In this document: positions 26,479 through 35,663 of the stretch, one piece after another | Position numbering within the stretch: position 1 is the first letter of the stretch | How the letters are laid out: each line of letters opens with the position of its first letter | From: Kiloniellaceae bacterium | Lineage (GTDB): Bacteria > Pseudomonadota > Alphaproteobacteria > Kiloniellales > J153 | Reading direction: 5' to 3' | Assembly: GCA_021776095.1 (NCBI GenBank) | Contig: JAJFGO010000021.1 | Coordinates: 124,001-188,000 of the forward strand | Length of the DNA: 64,000 nucleotides | The notes under the pieces: model-generated | Seen by the model: the letters and a program-made list of their open reading frames with translations, nothing else | Told to the model about the DNA's origin: nothing | Databases searched by the model: none | Made by a program: the position numbers and the translations under genes

Positions 26479-26991
26479 ATGTTCGGCACACCCCGCCCGT
26501 ACTGGCACCCGCTGATCGCCGGGCTCCTGCTTGGCCTGGTCCTACTTGCGACCTTTCTGGTGACCGGGCACGGCCTGGGCGCGAGCGGAGTCTTCACCCG
26601 GGCCGCCGCCACCATCGGCCTCTGGACCATGCCCGAGGCGACCGCCGCCAATCGCTATCTGGGCGGCTTTGCCGCCGGCGTGCCGCTCGCCGGCTGGATC
26701 ACCTGGGAGATAATCGGCGTACTTCTCGGCGGCCTGATCGGCAGCCTCTCGAGCGGCCGCTTCCGGGCCAAGATCGAAAGGGGCCGCGAAACGGCGCCAG
26801 GCCGGCGTTTGGTCTTTGCTTTCGCGGGCGGCGTCCTGGTGGGACTCGGCTCGCGCCTGGCGCGCGGCTGTACCAGCGGCCTGGGCCTCTCCGGCGGCGC
26901 GACCCTGGCGGTCGCCGGGTTCCTGTTCCTGATCTTCTTTTTCGCCGCCGGCTTTTTGACCATGCGTTTCATGCGGCGGGACTGGACATGA
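26479..26991 (+). CDS. YeeE/YedE-type sulfur transporter, first half
   Basis: A 170-residue membrane protein with about four hydrophobic helices. It carries the family hallmark Cys motif SRLARGCTSGLGLSGG and an earlier GLGASGVF segment. YeeE/TsuA proteins conduct thiosulfate through conserved cysteines. This is a half-size version; the second half is the next gene, 10 bp downstream. The two probably assemble into one channel. Confidence 0.85.
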   Translation: MFGTPRPYWHPLIAGLLLGLVLLATFLVTGHGLGASGVFTRAAATIGLWTMPEATAANRYLGGFAAGVPLAGWITWEIIGVLLGGLIGSLSSGRFRAKIERGRETAPGRRLVFAFAGGVLVGLGSRLARGCTSGLGLSGGATLAVAGFLFLIFFFAAGFLTMRFMRRDWT

Positions 26992-27001
26992 AGGATTTGC
27001 G

Positions 27002-27646
27002 ATGACTTGGCCACTTTACGACGGCGGCTTCTGGCCCGCCCTGCTTCTCGGGCTGCTATTTGGGCTCGTGCTGGAGGGCGCCGGCTTCGGCAGCGCGCGC
27101 AAGTTGACCGCGCAGTTCTCCTTACGCGACTTCGCGGTCATCAAGGTCATGTTCACCGCCGTCATCGTGGCGGCGGCCGGGTTGTGGCTGGCGCGGACTG
27201 CCGGAATCATCGCCCAAGACAGCGTCTATGTCCCGACGCTTTTCTTCTGGTCGATCGCCTTGGGCGGGGCCTTGATCGGCGCCGGCTTCGCCATGGGCGG
27301 TTACTGCCCTGGCACGTCCGCCGTGGGATTGGCCAGCGGACGCATCGACGCACTCGTCTTTATGTTTGGCATGGTTGCTGGGATCGGACTCTTCGCCGGC
27401 GTTTTCGATTGGATCGAGCCGTTCTACAAAGCCGCCAAGGGCGCGCCGGCGCAAACTCTCGATCAGCTCTTGGGCGTGCCGGCAATCGCGATCATCTTAG
27501 CCATGGCGGCCATGGGCGCCGCCGCGTTCTATTTCGGCAGCAAACTGGAGGCGCGCTTCGGCGGGCCGGTTCAGGCCTCGGACGGTAAAGAATCGGTATC
27601 GAAAGACGAAAAGCGAGGGTCGGGGATCGGTTCGCTCAGCTTCTGA
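27002..27646 (+). CDS. YeeE/YedE-type sulfur transporter, second half
   Basis: A 214-residue membrane protein with four to five helices and the second conserved cysteine motif GGYCPGTSAVGLASGR. The last 35 residues are charged and probably cytoplasmic. It pairs with the preceding half-transporter. Its stop is 4 bp from the stop of the oppositely oriented SCP2 gene, exactly where the repeated 3' end lies. Confidence 0.85.
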   Translation: MTWPLYDGGFWPALLLGLLFGLVLEGAGFGSARKLTAQFSLRDFAVIKVMFTAVIVAAAGLWLARTAGIIAQDSVYVPTLFFWSIALGGALIGAGFAMGGYCPGTSAVGLASGRIDALVFMFGMVAGIGLFAGVFDWIEPFYKAAKGAPAQTLDQLLGVPAIAIILAMAAMGAAAFYFGSKLEARFGGPVQASDGKESVSKDEKRGSGIGSLSF

Positions 27647-27650
27647 GGTT

Positions 27651-27962
27651 CTACTCTTCCAGCAAACTCGCGACCTTCATGGCGACGCCCAAAGAGCCTT
27701 CGATCTTCAGCTTGCCCAGGGTGTAGGCCATCATGGGATTGAGGCCACCGGACATCAGCTTCGCCATGTTGTCGGCGGAAAGCCGGATGATGCAATCGGC
27801 TTCCGCCGCCTCGTCCGCCTCGCCGGAGAAGACCGGCGGGTTCTGCGTGCCGTCCACCGATAGGGCGCCGTCATCGCCAAGATCGAAGGCGACCCGGTAG
27901 CCGAAACCGGCGAAATCGTTCATGCGGGCCATGAGGGCCTGAAGAATATCTTCGTGGCTCAT
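27651..27962 (-). CDS. SCP2 sterol-binding domain protein
   Basis: A 103-residue stand-alone SCP2 domain with the characteristic pattern DCIIRLSADNMAKLMSGGLNPMMAYTLGKLKIEGSLGVAMKV. Such proteins bind acyl chains or acyl-CoAs in a hydrophobic tunnel. It overlaps the stop of fadD by 4 nt (ATGA), so the two are translationally coupled; carrying the fatty acid or acyl-CoA for FadD is a reasonable inference. A broken copy of its 3' end is found at 25653-25731. Confidence 0.9.
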   Translation of the reverse strand: MSHEDILQALMARMNDFAGFGYRVAFDLGDDGALSVDGTQNPPVFSGEADEAAEADCIIRLSADNMAKLMSGGLNPMMAYTLGKLKIEGSLGVAMKVASLLEE

Positions 27963-29812
27963 CGTGCGTGTTCCCTTGCTGCTGGTGCTTGCGGTTCGGA
28001 GGCCTGCGTGTCGGACGGTCCAAGCCCGGCTCTGGCCAGAGCATCCTCGCGTTGCCGGTCCCGCGCGATCAGAGCCCGGCGCAGAGGCTTACCGATCAGG
28101 GTCTTGGGAATCTCTTGAACGAATTCGACCTTGCGCGGAATCTCGAAGGGCGCCAGGCGGGCGCGCAGAAACTCCCGCAGCTCGGCCGTCGACAAGGCCT
28201 CGCCGTCTTGCAGAATGACGAAGGCCTTGACCACTTCGCCCCGGTGCATGTCGCCGACGCCGGCGACCGCGGCTTCGACCACCGCGGGATGCTGCAGGAT
28301 CTGTTCCTCGACCATGCGCGGATAAACGTTGAAGCCGCCGGAAATGATCAGGTCCTTGATCCGATCGATCAAGAAGACGAAGCCGTCCTCGTCCATGTAG
28401 CCCACGTCACCGGTACGCAGACGCCCATCCGACAGCACCTGCGCGGTCTCCTCGTCCTGCTGCCAATATCCGGCCATGACTTGCGGCCCGCGCACGCAAA
28501 CCTCACCGACCTCGCCCAAGGGCACCGGTTGATCCGGGTTCTCAAGCGAGACAATCTCGATCGTGGTACCGGGCAGAGGCAGGCCGGCCGCGTTCTGCCG
28601 GCTCGCCGTCTCGAAGGGATTGATGGTGCAAACCGGCCCCGCCTCGCTGAGGCCATAGCCCTCGACCAGCGAGCAGCCGGTCACCTCCTCGAACTTGGAT
28701 TTGATCGTCATGGGCAGCGGCGCGCCGCCGGACACGCAGAACTTCAAGCTCGACAGATCGAATTTGTCGCGGTCACGAAAGCCGTTGATTGCCGAATACA
28801 TGGTCGGTACGCCCATGAGGACGGTCGGCTTCTCGGAATCGATCGTACTCAGCGCCTCGGTCACCTTGAAATGTGGCAGAAGCAAGAGCTCCGCCCCGCA
28901 GGACAGCCCCACGTTCATGACTCCAGTCATCCCAAAGACATGGAACATCGGCAGGACCCCAAGGATACGTTCCTCGCCGGGCACCAGGTCGGGCACCCAC
29001 ATCAGGGTCTGCGCCGCATTCGCGCTGAGGTTCGCGTGGGTCAGCATGGCGCCCTTGGGGATGCCGGTGGTGCCACCGGTGTATTGCAGCACCGCCAGAT
29101 CCCGTTTCGGATCGATCTCCACCGGTTGCGGCTTGCCGTCATTGGCGAGCAGCTTGGAGAATCTAACATGGGCCCCGTCGTTGGGGGTCGAAGTGACCTC
29201 GCGCCGCTTGAACAGGGCGAAGAGCGCGCGCTTCGTGAAGCTGAGCGCCTGACCCATGCCGCAGACCACGATTGTCTCCAGCCCGGTATCGTTCAGTTGG
29301 CGCGCGACCTTGGGATAGATCATGCCGAGATTGAGCGTGACCATGATCCGGGTTCCGGAATCGCGGATCTGGCGGGCGATTTCCGGCTGGGCGTAGAGCG
29401 GGTTGAAGTTGACCACCACGCCCCCGGCCTTGAGCACGGCGTAATGGCAGATCACGTAATAGGCGGAATTGGGCAGGATCAGCCCGACCCGGTCGCCCTT
29501 CTTTAGGCCCAGCTCTTGAAAGCCCTTGGCCGCCTTGGCGACCAGAGCGCCGACCTCGGCATAGGTGTATCGCTTACCCAGGAACTCCAGGCATGGCCGC
29601 TTGGGCCAGGTGCGGACCGCGTCGTCCAGGATATCCGTGACCGGCCGGACCGGTATGTCCGCGTCCCAACTCAAGCCTTGAGGGTAGGATTTTTCCCAGG
29701 GGAAAGGCCGGACGGCGAGGACCTGGGCGCCGGCGTCCTCGACCCGCCCAGGCCGAAATCCGGCCAAAGCGGCGGTCAAACGATGGCGCAGTGTGGCCCA
29801 GAACCCAGACAT
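27959..29812 (-). CDS. fadD: Long-chain fatty-acid-CoA ligase
   Basis: A 617-residue adenylate-forming enzyme. The P-loop-like YTGGTTGIPKGAMLTH, the GYGLSEAGPV motif, TGDVGYMDEDGF and the C-terminal catalytic Lys region (PKTLIGKPLRR) are all present. It activates fatty acids with ATP and CoA. I use the ATG at 29812 (GGAAAG 8 nt upstream); the frame extends 31 codons further without a better site. It is the first gene of a two-gene unit with SCP2 and would supply the beta-oxidation operon at 12.5-17.8 kb. Confidence 0.9.
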   Translation of the reverse strand: MSGFWATLRHRLTAALAGFRPGRVEDAGAQVLAVRPFPWEKSYPQGLSWDADIPVRPVTDILDDAVRTWPKRPCLEFLGKRYTYAEVGALVAKAAKGFQELGLKKGDRVGLILPNSAYYVICHYAVLKAGGVVVNFNPLYAQPEIARQIRDSGTRIMVTLNLGMIYPKVARQLNDTGLETIVVCGMGQALSFTKRALFALFKRREVTSTPNDGAHVRFSKLLANDGKPQPVEIDPKRDLAVLQYTGGTTGIPKGAMLTHANLSANAAQTLMWVPDLVPGEERILGVLPMFHVFGMTGVMNVGLSCGAELLLLPHFKVTEALSTIDSEKPTVLMGVPTMYSAINGFRDRDKFDLSSLKFCVSGGAPLPMTIKSKFEEVTGCSLVEGYGLSEAGPVCTINPFETASRQNAAGLPLPGTTIEIVSLENPDQPVPLGEVGEVCVRGPQVMAGYWQQDEETAQVLSDGRLRTGDVGYMDEDGFVFLIDRIKDLIISGGFNVYPRMVEEQILQHPAVVEAAVAGVGDMHRGEVVKAFVILQDGEALSTAELREFLRARLAPFEIPRKVEFVQEIPKTLIGKPLRRALIARDRQREDALARAGLGPSDTQASEPQAPAAREHAR

Positions 29813-30016
29813 TTCGCGGCTTTCCGATCTCCGTGGTTCCTGTGCGGGCAGCCCAAACGCAGGAATAGTTTGCTGCGCCGCACAAAGTATTACGCAGACC
29901 CCCACAAGAACATACCGGGAAGGGTTCTAAATATTTGGTAATTGTACGGATTAATTGCCACACACGATTCGGTGCGGGTTGGCCACCGACATAAGGATGC
30001 CGGGCTGAAAACTAGG

Positions 30017-30265
30017 TTATACTGCCAAGCCGAGCGCCTGTTTGTAGAGATCGAGCAGTTCTTCTTGCTCTGCCCGGTCGCTGCTGTCCATCTTTCGAAG
30101 GCGCACCACCTGACGCATGATCTTGGTATCGAAGCCGTTGCCCTTGGCCTCGGCATAGACCTCTCGAATATCGGCAGTCAGCGCCGCCTTTTCCTCTTCC
30201 AGGCGTTCGATACGCTCGATTAAGGAGCGTAACTGTTCCGCCCCGATTCCCCCGACATCGGTCAT
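30017..30265 (-). CDS. gapR: GapR-type nucleoid-associated protein (DUF2312)
   Basis: An 82-residue all-helical protein with the DUF2312 pattern: LRSLIERIERLEEEKAALTADIREVYAEAKGNGFD, then IMRQVVRLRKMD. In Caulobacter GapR binds overtwisted AT-rich DNA ahead of replication forks as a clamp-like tetramer and is essential for chromosome replication and division. The family is near-universal in alphaproteobacteria, which supports the taxonomic reading of the window. Confidence 0.9.
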   Translation of the reverse strand: MTDVGGIGAEQLRSLIERIERLEEEKAALTADIREVYAEAKGNGFDTKIMRQVVRLRKMDSSDRAEQEELLDLYKQALGLAV

Positions 30266-30392
30266 GAAAGGTCTTCTCCGTGGAAGTTGGTAGATGCCCG
30301 CGCCCGGAGGTGCCCGGACAGGCGCGAGAGACTACCCGCGCGTCCCGCGCGTTTCAACGCCGCCGGCCTGTGGAAAAAACACGGGTGCCGGT

Positions 30393-30692
30393 TTAGTGGT
30401 GGTCCGGGTGGGATTTCGCGAAGGCGGCCTTTTGCTCGGCGGTGGCCTCGGCCTGATACTTCGCCTTCCAGTCGGCATAGGGCATGCCGTAGACGGTCTC
30501 GCGCGCCTCGTCGTAAGTGACCGTCATGCCCCGCTCCTCGGCCGCCGCCACATACCATTTGGACAGGCAGTTACGGCAGAACCCGGACAGGTTCATCAGG
30601 TCGATGTTTTGCACGTCGGTACGTTCGCGCAAATGATCGACCAGGCGCCGGAACGCGGCGGCCTCCAATTCGGTACGGGTTTGCTTGTCCAT
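30393..30692 (-). CDS. DUF1244 family protein
   Basis: A 99-residue protein starting at the ATG at 30692, with AGGAGAG upstream. It contains the family pattern AAAFRRLVDHLRERTDVQN, LMNLSGFCRNCLSKWYVAAA and YGMPYADWKAKYQ. The CRNC cysteine pair could bind a metal. The family is widespread in proteobacteria and has no established function. Confidence 0.85.
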   Translation of the reverse strand: MDKQTRTELEAAAFRRLVDHLRERTDVQNIDLMNLSGFCRNCLSKWYVAAAEERGMTVTYDEARETVYGMPYADWKAKYQAEATAEQKAAFAKSHPDHH

Positions 30693-30785
30693 GAGGTCGC
30701 TCTCTCCTGAATTTCCGGGCATTTCCAAGATAATGTGGGCAGGGGCGGCCGGATTGTCCAGGCCGCGCGCGCCTATCCGGGACGC

Positions 30786-31442
30786 CTAGATCCCCAGGAA
30801 AGTCGCGCGCAGGAATTCCCGGTAGAGCAATACCTGCCTGGGCAGGACTTCTTTTTCTCTCACCACCTTGGAGATGGTGATACCGCCTTCGACCAGCGCG
30901 GAGACCATATCGGCGAGGTCGTCGAGGTCGACATCCATGCGCGGCGGATAGCGTTCTGCAATCAAGTCCAGCCGTTCCCGGAACCGTCGGCGCCAACGCA
31001 AAACGCCCGCCCTATTGAGGTCGCTGACCTCCTTGTTGAATAGCTGGTCTTGATACGTATAGGCAGCGACAAGGCAGCCCGGATGGGCCTCAGGCAAGTC
31101 GGTCATCATCTCGGCGAAGAACTTCAGGCCGACCAGGAAACCGTGCAAGGGGTCTTCGTTAAGCTCGTCGGCGCGTTGGAAAAGCTCGTCTAGGAGGGTT
31201 TCCTCGCGATCCAGGTGGCGCTGCAACAGGGCTTCGGCGAGCGCGCCCTTATCCTTGAAGTGATAGAAGAATCCACTCTTTGTTATGCCCACGGCCGAGA
31301 TCAGCTCGTCGATCGAGGTGGCCGCGAAACCTTTACTCAGAACCGCCTTTTCGGCGCAGTCCAGGAGCAGATCGCGGGTGTCGCCGCCGCGCCGTGATTG
31401 GGCCGGAACCTCCGGTTGTGCCTGTGGTCGCGTCTCGAGCAT
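30786..31442 (-). CDS. TetR family transcriptional regulator
   Basis: A 218-residue regulator. The N-terminal helix-turn-helix (about 20-65) reads LLLDCAEKAVLSKGFAATSIDELISAVGITKSGFFYHFKDK, typical of TetR proteins. The C-terminal ligand domain is helical, with CLVAAYTYQDQLF. A perfect inverted repeat sits 8 nt upstream of its start and is a likely autoregulatory operator. It diverges from the homocysteine methyltransferase gene, which may be its target. The ligand is unknown. Confidence 0.9.
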   Translation of the reverse strand: MLETRPQAQPEVPAQSRRGGDTRDLLLDCAEKAVLSKGFAATSIDELISAVGITKSGFFYHFKDKGALAEALLQRHLDREETLLDELFQRADELNEDPLHGFLVGLKFFAEMMTDLPEAHPGCLVAAYTYQDQLFNKEVSDLNRAGVLRWRRRFRERLDLIAERYPPRMDVDLDDLADMVSALVEGGITISKVVREKEVLPRQVLLYREFLRATFLGI

Positions 31443-31449
31443 TGCTCAG

Positions 31450-31464
31450 TGTACCACAGGTACA
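31450..31464. promoter_or_regulatory. Likely TetR operator
   Basis: TGTACC-ACA-GGTACA is a perfect 6-3-6 inverted repeat located 8-22 nt upstream of the tetR start codon, where a bound repressor would block transcription or its start. Inverted repeats of this length are usual TetR-family sites. Assignment to this regulator is by position only. Confidence 0.5.
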
Positions 31465-31660
31465 GCTGAACCGGGAATCGATCCGCATGCGTCTTGGCGG
31501 TAATCCGGCTTGCCCCGTTCAACTAGCTGAATTTCCACCTAAAACCGACTAATTGCGAGCACCGGACCACGGGTCTTCTAGAATCGGGCCAGCCGTGTGC
31601 GCATTTGCCCCTGAGTTGACCGCACACCCGCGGCCGGGACGAACTTCAAAGGATCGCATA

Positions 31661-32608
31661 ATGTCAAAATATCGAAATAATCTGCCTCAGCTCAACGGAG
31701 GCCTGTTTTTGACCGATGGGGGTATCGAGACCACGTTGATATTCCACGACGGCTTCGATCTGCCGCATTTCGCCGCCTTCGACCTCTTGAATGACCCCAA
31801 GGGCATGGCGGCCCTGAAGAAATACTTCGCCACCTACGCCGGCATCGCCCGCACCAACGGGGTCGGCTTCGTACTGGAAAGCCCGACCTGGCGGGCCAGC
31901 TCCGACTGGGCCGAAAAGCTCAGCTATTCGCCCGAGGACCTGGAGGCCGTCAACCGTGACGCTATCGATTTGATGAAGGCGGTTCGTACGGAGTTCGAGA
32001 CAGGCGATTCGCCGATGGTGGTCAGCGGCTGCGTCGGGCCCCGTGGCGACGGCTACGACCCGGGTCATGTCATGAGCCCGGAGGAAGCCGAGACCTATCA
32101 CGGCGGGCAAATCCGGTCCTTCGGCAAGGCCGGCGCCGACATGATCACGGCGATCACCATGACCAACGTCAATGAGGCCGTGGGCTTGACCCGTGCCGCC
32201 AAGGCGGCGGACATACCGGTGGTCATCTCCTTCACCGTGGAGACCGACGGCAGGCTGCCAAGCGGGCAAAGCCTGAAGGAAGCGATCGAGGCCGTGGACA
32301 CGGCAACGGGCAACGGCCCGGCATACTTCATGGTCAACTGCGCCCATCCGACCCACTTCGATGCCACCTTGGCCGGACAAGAACCTTGGCTGGAGCGGAT
32401 TCGCGGGCTGCGCGCAAACGCCTCCAAACTCAGCCACGCGGAACTCGACGAAGCCACCGAACTCGATGACGGCAATCCCGCTGAGTTCGGCGCGCAATAC
32501 AGTGAATTGCGTCAACGGTTCCCGCACATAAACGTGCTGGGCGGCTGCTGCGGCACCGATCATCGCCATGTCGAACAGGCGTGCATGGCGTGCAAGACGG
32601 CGACATAG
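31661..32608 (+). CDS. Homocysteine S-methyltransferase family protein
   Basis: A 315-residue protein starting at the ATG at 31661 (AAAGGA 7 nt upstream). It has a TIM-barrel methyltransferase pattern: FLTDGGIETTLIF at the start, GCVGPRGDGY, VNCAHPTHF and GGCCGTDHRH near the end. The cysteine in VNCAHP and the Cys pair in GGCCGT are the three zinc ligands that activate the thiol of homocysteine. The methyl donor could be S-methylmethionine, betaine or another compound. A 7-bp hairpin (GTGTGCG 31595-31601 with CGCACAC 31621-31627) lies in its leader, and a strong terminator follows. Confidence 0.88.
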   Translation: MSKYRNNLPQLNGGLFLTDGGIETTLIFHDGFDLPHFAAFDLLNDPKGMAALKKYFATYAGIARTNGVGFVLESPTWRASSDWAEKLSYSPEDLEAVNRDAIDLMKAVRTEFETGDSPMVVSGCVGPRGDGYDPGHVMSPEEAETYHGGQIRSFGKAGADMITAITMTNVNEAVGLTRAAKAADIPVVISFTVETDGRLPSGQSLKEAIEAVDTATGNGPAYFMVNCAHPTHFDATLAGQEPWLERIRGLRANASKLSHAELDEATELDDGNPAEFGAQYSELRQRFPHINVLGGCCGTDHRHVEQACMACKTAT

Positions 32609-32636
32609 CCGTCGGCGTGAATGCCGTTTGCTGGTC

Positions 32637-32682
32637 ATCGGCCTTCCGTACCTAAAGAGGCGGAAGGCCGATCGCCTTTCTT
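32637..32682 (+). terminator. Rho-independent terminator after the homocysteine methyltransferase gene
   Basis: ATCGGCCTTCCG (32637-32648) pairs perfectly over 12 bp with CGGAAGGCCGAT (32661-32672) around a 12-nt loop. The T-rich tract CGCCTTTCTT follows. Confidence 0.8.
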
Positions 32683-32704
32683 GCAGAACTTTAAAGACTA
32701 GGGC

Positions 32705-33838
32705 TTAGAAGCCAGCCACAGTTTCGGCGATTAACATGTCGACCACCATGCGTTGCGCCTCCACCTTGTCGGCGCCAGTGTCCAGGGCGTCCCGGTAGAC
32801 CGCGACCTGCCGGTGTGCGCTGGTTCCGCCGGCGACGATTTGCCGGGCATGTTCCACCTCAGGAAGGCAGTCGAGCGCCAGGGCATCGACCCGGACCAGC
32901 TCGATAATCTCCTCCAAGAGATCGGCATAGGGCACGACTGCGCCGATTCCGAAGTCGATCAACCCCTGATCCGTACCGTACCGCTGCGCGCGCCAGCGAT
33001 TCTCTTTGATCAGCATGCGCGAATAGCGGCGCCAGCGCTGATTGTTGCGCTTTAGCCGATAGAGCATGCGTAGCAGGCAAACGAAAAGCGCGGCGATCGC
33101 GACACCGTCGGTCAATCGCGTGCAGATATCGGGTATGCGCAACTCCAATGTCGGGTAGCGGGCCGAGGGGCGCACGTCCCACCACAGCTTGGTCGCGTCC
33201 TCGATCACGCCAGCTTTGGTCAGGATATGAATGTGGCGCTGGTATTCACCCCAGCTATCGAAGGTTTCCGGCAAGCCGGAGCGCGGCAACTCATCAAAGA
33301 CAGAAATGCGGTACGACTTCAAACCGGTCTCCTCGCCACGCCAAAACGGAGAGGAGGTCGACAACGCCAGCAGATGAGGCAGGAAGTAGCTGACCTGGCC
33401 CAGAAGATCGACCCGCAGATCGTCGTCATCCAGGCCGACATGAACATGCATGCCGCAAATCACCAGGCGGCGCGCCACTGCCTGCATGTCGCGGGCAATG
33501 GCGTTGTAGCGCTCCTTGTCGGTGTGCTTTTGCCGGTCCCAAGCGGCGAAGGGGTGGGTCGAGGCGGCAATCGGCGCCAGGCCGTACTCGCCGGCGACCT
33601 CGGCCACGCACTTGCGCATACGGCCCAGTTCCTGCTTGGCCTGCTTGATATTGCTACAGACCTTGGTCCCAACCTCGATCTGAGACTGCAAAAATTCGGG
33701 GCTGACCTGGGTTTCCAGACGGCGCTGGCATTCGACCATCAAGGCTTCCGGCACGTTGACCGCCAGGTCGCGGGATTCCCGGTCGACCAGCAGGTACTCT
33801 TCTTCCATGCCGACGGTGAAAGGCGGCTCCTTGATCAT
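32705..33838 (-). CDS. Carboxylate-amine ligase of the GCS2 family (YbdK type)
   Basis: A 377-residue ATP-dependent ligase related to glutamate-cysteine ligase. It begins with [13 protein letters not shown], followed by [43 protein letters not shown], the substrate loop [19 protein letters not shown] and [12 protein letters not shown]. coli YbdK has weak gamma-glutamylcysteine synthetase activity; the physiological product is unclear. It starts in an ATGA overlap with the N-formylglutamate amidohydrolase gene upstream, so the two are cotranslated. Confidence 0.88.
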   Translation of the reverse strand: MIKEPPFTVGMEEEYLLVDRESRDLAVNVPEALMVECQRRLETQVSPEFLQSQIEVGTKVCSNIKQAKQELGRMRKCVAEVAGEYGLAPIAASTHPFAAWDRQKHTDKERYNAIARDMQAVARRLVICGMHVHVGLDDDDLRVDLLGQVSYFLPHLLALSTSSPFWRGEETGLKSYRISVFDELPRSGLPETFDSWGEYQRHIHILTKAGVIEDATKLWWDVRPSARYPTLELRIPDICTRLTDGVAIAALFVCLLRMLYRLKRNNQRWRRYSRMLIKENRWRAQRYGTDQGLIDFGIGAVVPYADLLEEIIELVRVDALALDCLPEVEHARQIVAGGTSAHRQVAVYRDALDTGADKVEAQRMVVDMLIAETVAGF

Positions 33839-34677
33839 GCTATTTGCCTCGCTTCATGGACCGCGGGATCGGAAAGTACCGTGTTCAACGCGTGATATAG
33901 GCGCTCGGCCCATTCGGCCGCGCCATGATGCGTGTCAATCAGGTCTTGGCGCACCTCGATCAGCACATTGGCCAGGCCGCGCGGCCCGGCGTGGACGTGC
34001 AGGGTATGGCCGTGATTATGGCGGCCCGAGTAGGGCTGGTTATCGCCGATGTTCAAGCCCTGGGCCCGCAGGGTCGCGATCAAGGGTAAGGGCAGGCGCG
34101 CATCGCGATTCCACAAGATGCCGATCTGCCAGGGCCGTTCTTGTCCTTTCATGACCGGGGTATAGCTGTGCATGGAGATCAGAGCCGGCGTGGGCCCGCG
34201 TGCGGTCAGGGTATCCAGAGTTTCGCCAACCGCCCGATGATAGGCTTGATGAAAACACGCCACCCGCAGCGCGCGGTCCGGTTCTCTGAGGCCGCGGTTG
34301 CCGGGCACCATGGCGCCGTCGCTGAGTTCCGGAATCAGGGTGGGGTCGTCCAAGGCCCGGTTCGGATCGACCACCAAACGGGAAAAATGGCTCAGAACCG
34401 CCGGCGCATCCAAGCGCGTGGCCAAGTCCCGGGTGACCTCGGCAATCCCGATGTCCCAAGCGATATGGCGCGACAATTCCGCTTCGCTCAAGCCCAGGCT
34501 ATTCAGGGCCCTGGGAACGAAGCGGCTGGCGTGGTCGCAGAGCAGCAGCACCGGCGCCTGGCCGGTCTCGTTGCAGACCTGGAACGGCGCGGGTTCATCC
34601 GGCGCCAAGAGCGCCCCGGTATCGGCCGCCCTGGCGTCGGTCGTAGGCACAACCTCTTTCGTGGTCTCGGCATCCAT
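33835..34677 (-). CDS. N-formylglutamate amidohydrolase family protein
   Basis: A 280-residue hydrolase. [12 protein letters not shown] (metal-binding His region), [27 protein letters not shown] and SMHSYTPVM match the family. Members hydrolyse N-formylglutamate in histidine degradation or related acyl-amides. No hut genes are nearby, and the constant coupling to a GCS2-type ligase suggests another gamma-glutamyl or acyl-amino-acid role. The start is at a double ATG (34680/34677). GGAGG is 5 nt from the second, which I use. Confidence 0.87.
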   Translation of the reverse strand: MDAETTKEVVPTTDARAADTGALLAPDEPAPFQVCNETGQAPVLLLCDHASRFVPRALNSLGLSEAELSRHIAWDIGIAEVTRDLATRLDAPAVLSHFSRLVVDPNRALDDPTLIPELSDGAMVPGNRGLREPDRALRVACFHQAYHRAVGETLDTLTARGPTPALISMHSYTPVMKGQERPWQIGILWNRDARLPLPLIATLRAQGLNIGDNQPYSGRHNHGHTLHVHAGPRGLANVLIEVRQDLIDTHHGAAEWAERLYHALNTVLSDPAVHEARQIA

Positions 34678-34801
34678 CATCGCCTCCGAACTATAGCGGC
34701 TGGCCCCAGCCGGCAACAGGGAGCAGGTCCAGTCTCGAGAGCCGCTTTCCTGAACGCAGCCTCTTGACGCCATGACATGACATACTGATAAATTGATTAT
34801 G

Positions 34802-34818
34802 AAGTGGTCTTACCAATT
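34802..34818. promoter_or_regulatory. GntR/FCD-type operator
   Basis: AAGTGGTCTTACCAATT contains TGGT-N3-ACCA with flanking symmetry (6 of 7 positions per arm). This is the recognition pattern of the FadR/PdhR/LldR (FCD) group of GntR regulators. It lies 51-67 nt upstream of the GntR gene that follows, so it is probably its own operator. Confidence 0.65.
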
Positions 34819-34868
34819 TCCCGATTCTGGACATTCGGCCCTCTGCCAAGCCAGGGGGGCGTAACTCC

Positions 34869-35663
34869 ATGACCGTGCCACCCCTGGATCCCAGATTTCA
34901 CCAGATCGCCCGAGAAAGGGTCGCGGATCGCGTGGCGCAGGAGCTGTTGCGCCTGATCGCGACCGGCACGCTGGCGCCAGGCGAACGCCTGCCGGGCGAA
35001 CGGCAACTGGCCGACATGATGAACGTCAGCCGGGTCTCGGTCCGCACCGCCCTGCAACAGCTCAAGACCCGGGGCTTTGTCGCCGCGGTCCAGGGCGGTG
35101 GGACGCGGGTCCTGGCCGCTGCGACCGACGAGCACGATTCGGCCTTGGCCCAGTTGGTCCAGTTCGACCGCCAGAACCTGTACGACCTGGCCGAGATTCG
35201 CGCCGGGCTGGAGGTCTGGGCGGCGCGCCGGGCGGCCGAGTGGGGTAACGCGGAGCAGATCGCCGCGATCGCCGCCGCGGTCAAGGCTATGGACCGCCCC
35301 AGCCGGCCCGCCGCCTCCAAAGCACAGGACGATCTGCGGTTTCACGTGGCGATCGGCAAAGCCTCGGGCAGTGCGGTCTACATGCACCTGATGACCACCC
35401 TGGGCGAGATCCTCGAGGAGATGTTCACCTATCACCACTACACCCTGCAGACCGGTCCGGCCTACGACCGCTTGCTGCTGAAGCAGCACAAGGCCATTTG
35501 CACGGCGATACAGGCGCGCGACGGCTCGGCGGCGGGCCAGGCCATGGCGGCACATCTACAGACCGTCCTGTCTAGTTACAAAACAGACCCGAGCCGTGAG
35601 TTGCAAGACGCTGAGTTGGGGCCGAACAAGCCGACCCAGGCACGCAATTCGGCCGGGCATTAA
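34869..35663 (+). CDS. GntR family regulator with FCD domain
   Basis: A 264-residue regulator. The winged HTH is at about 15-75 (LIATGTLAPGERLPGERQLADMMNVSRVSVRTALQQLKTRGFV). An FCD effector domain (about 95-225) has the expected ligand residues in LAEIRAGLEVWAARRAA, DDLRFHVAIGKASG and HKAICTAI. FCD regulators usually sense organic acids. It overlaps the MFS transporter gene by one base (TAATG), so it most likely controls that transporter, and an operator of the right type lies upstream. Confidence 0.9.
   Translation: MTVPPLDPRFHQIARERVADRVAQELLRLIATGTLAPGERLPGERQLADMMNVSRVSVRTALQQLKTRGFVAAVQGGGTRVLAAATDEHDSALAQLVQFDRQNLYDLAEIRAGLEVWAARRAAEWGNAEQIAAIAAAVKAMDRPSRPAASKAQDDLRFHVAIGKASGSAVYMHLMTTLGEILEEMFTYHHYTLQTGPAYDRLLLKQHKAICTAIQARDGSAAGQAMAAHLQTVLSSYKTDPSRELQDAELGPNKPTQARNSAGH

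Noticed and set aside
27968-29506. Open antisense frame of 512 codons over fadD
   Set aside because: Antisense shadow of a conserved gene; no recognisable motif and no plausible ribosome site.
31443-31660. SAM or SAH riboswitch in the leader of the homocysteine methyltransferase gene
   Set aside because: Only one simple 7-bp hairpin is visible; I could not match the conserved cores of SAM-II, SAM/SAH or SAH aptamers.
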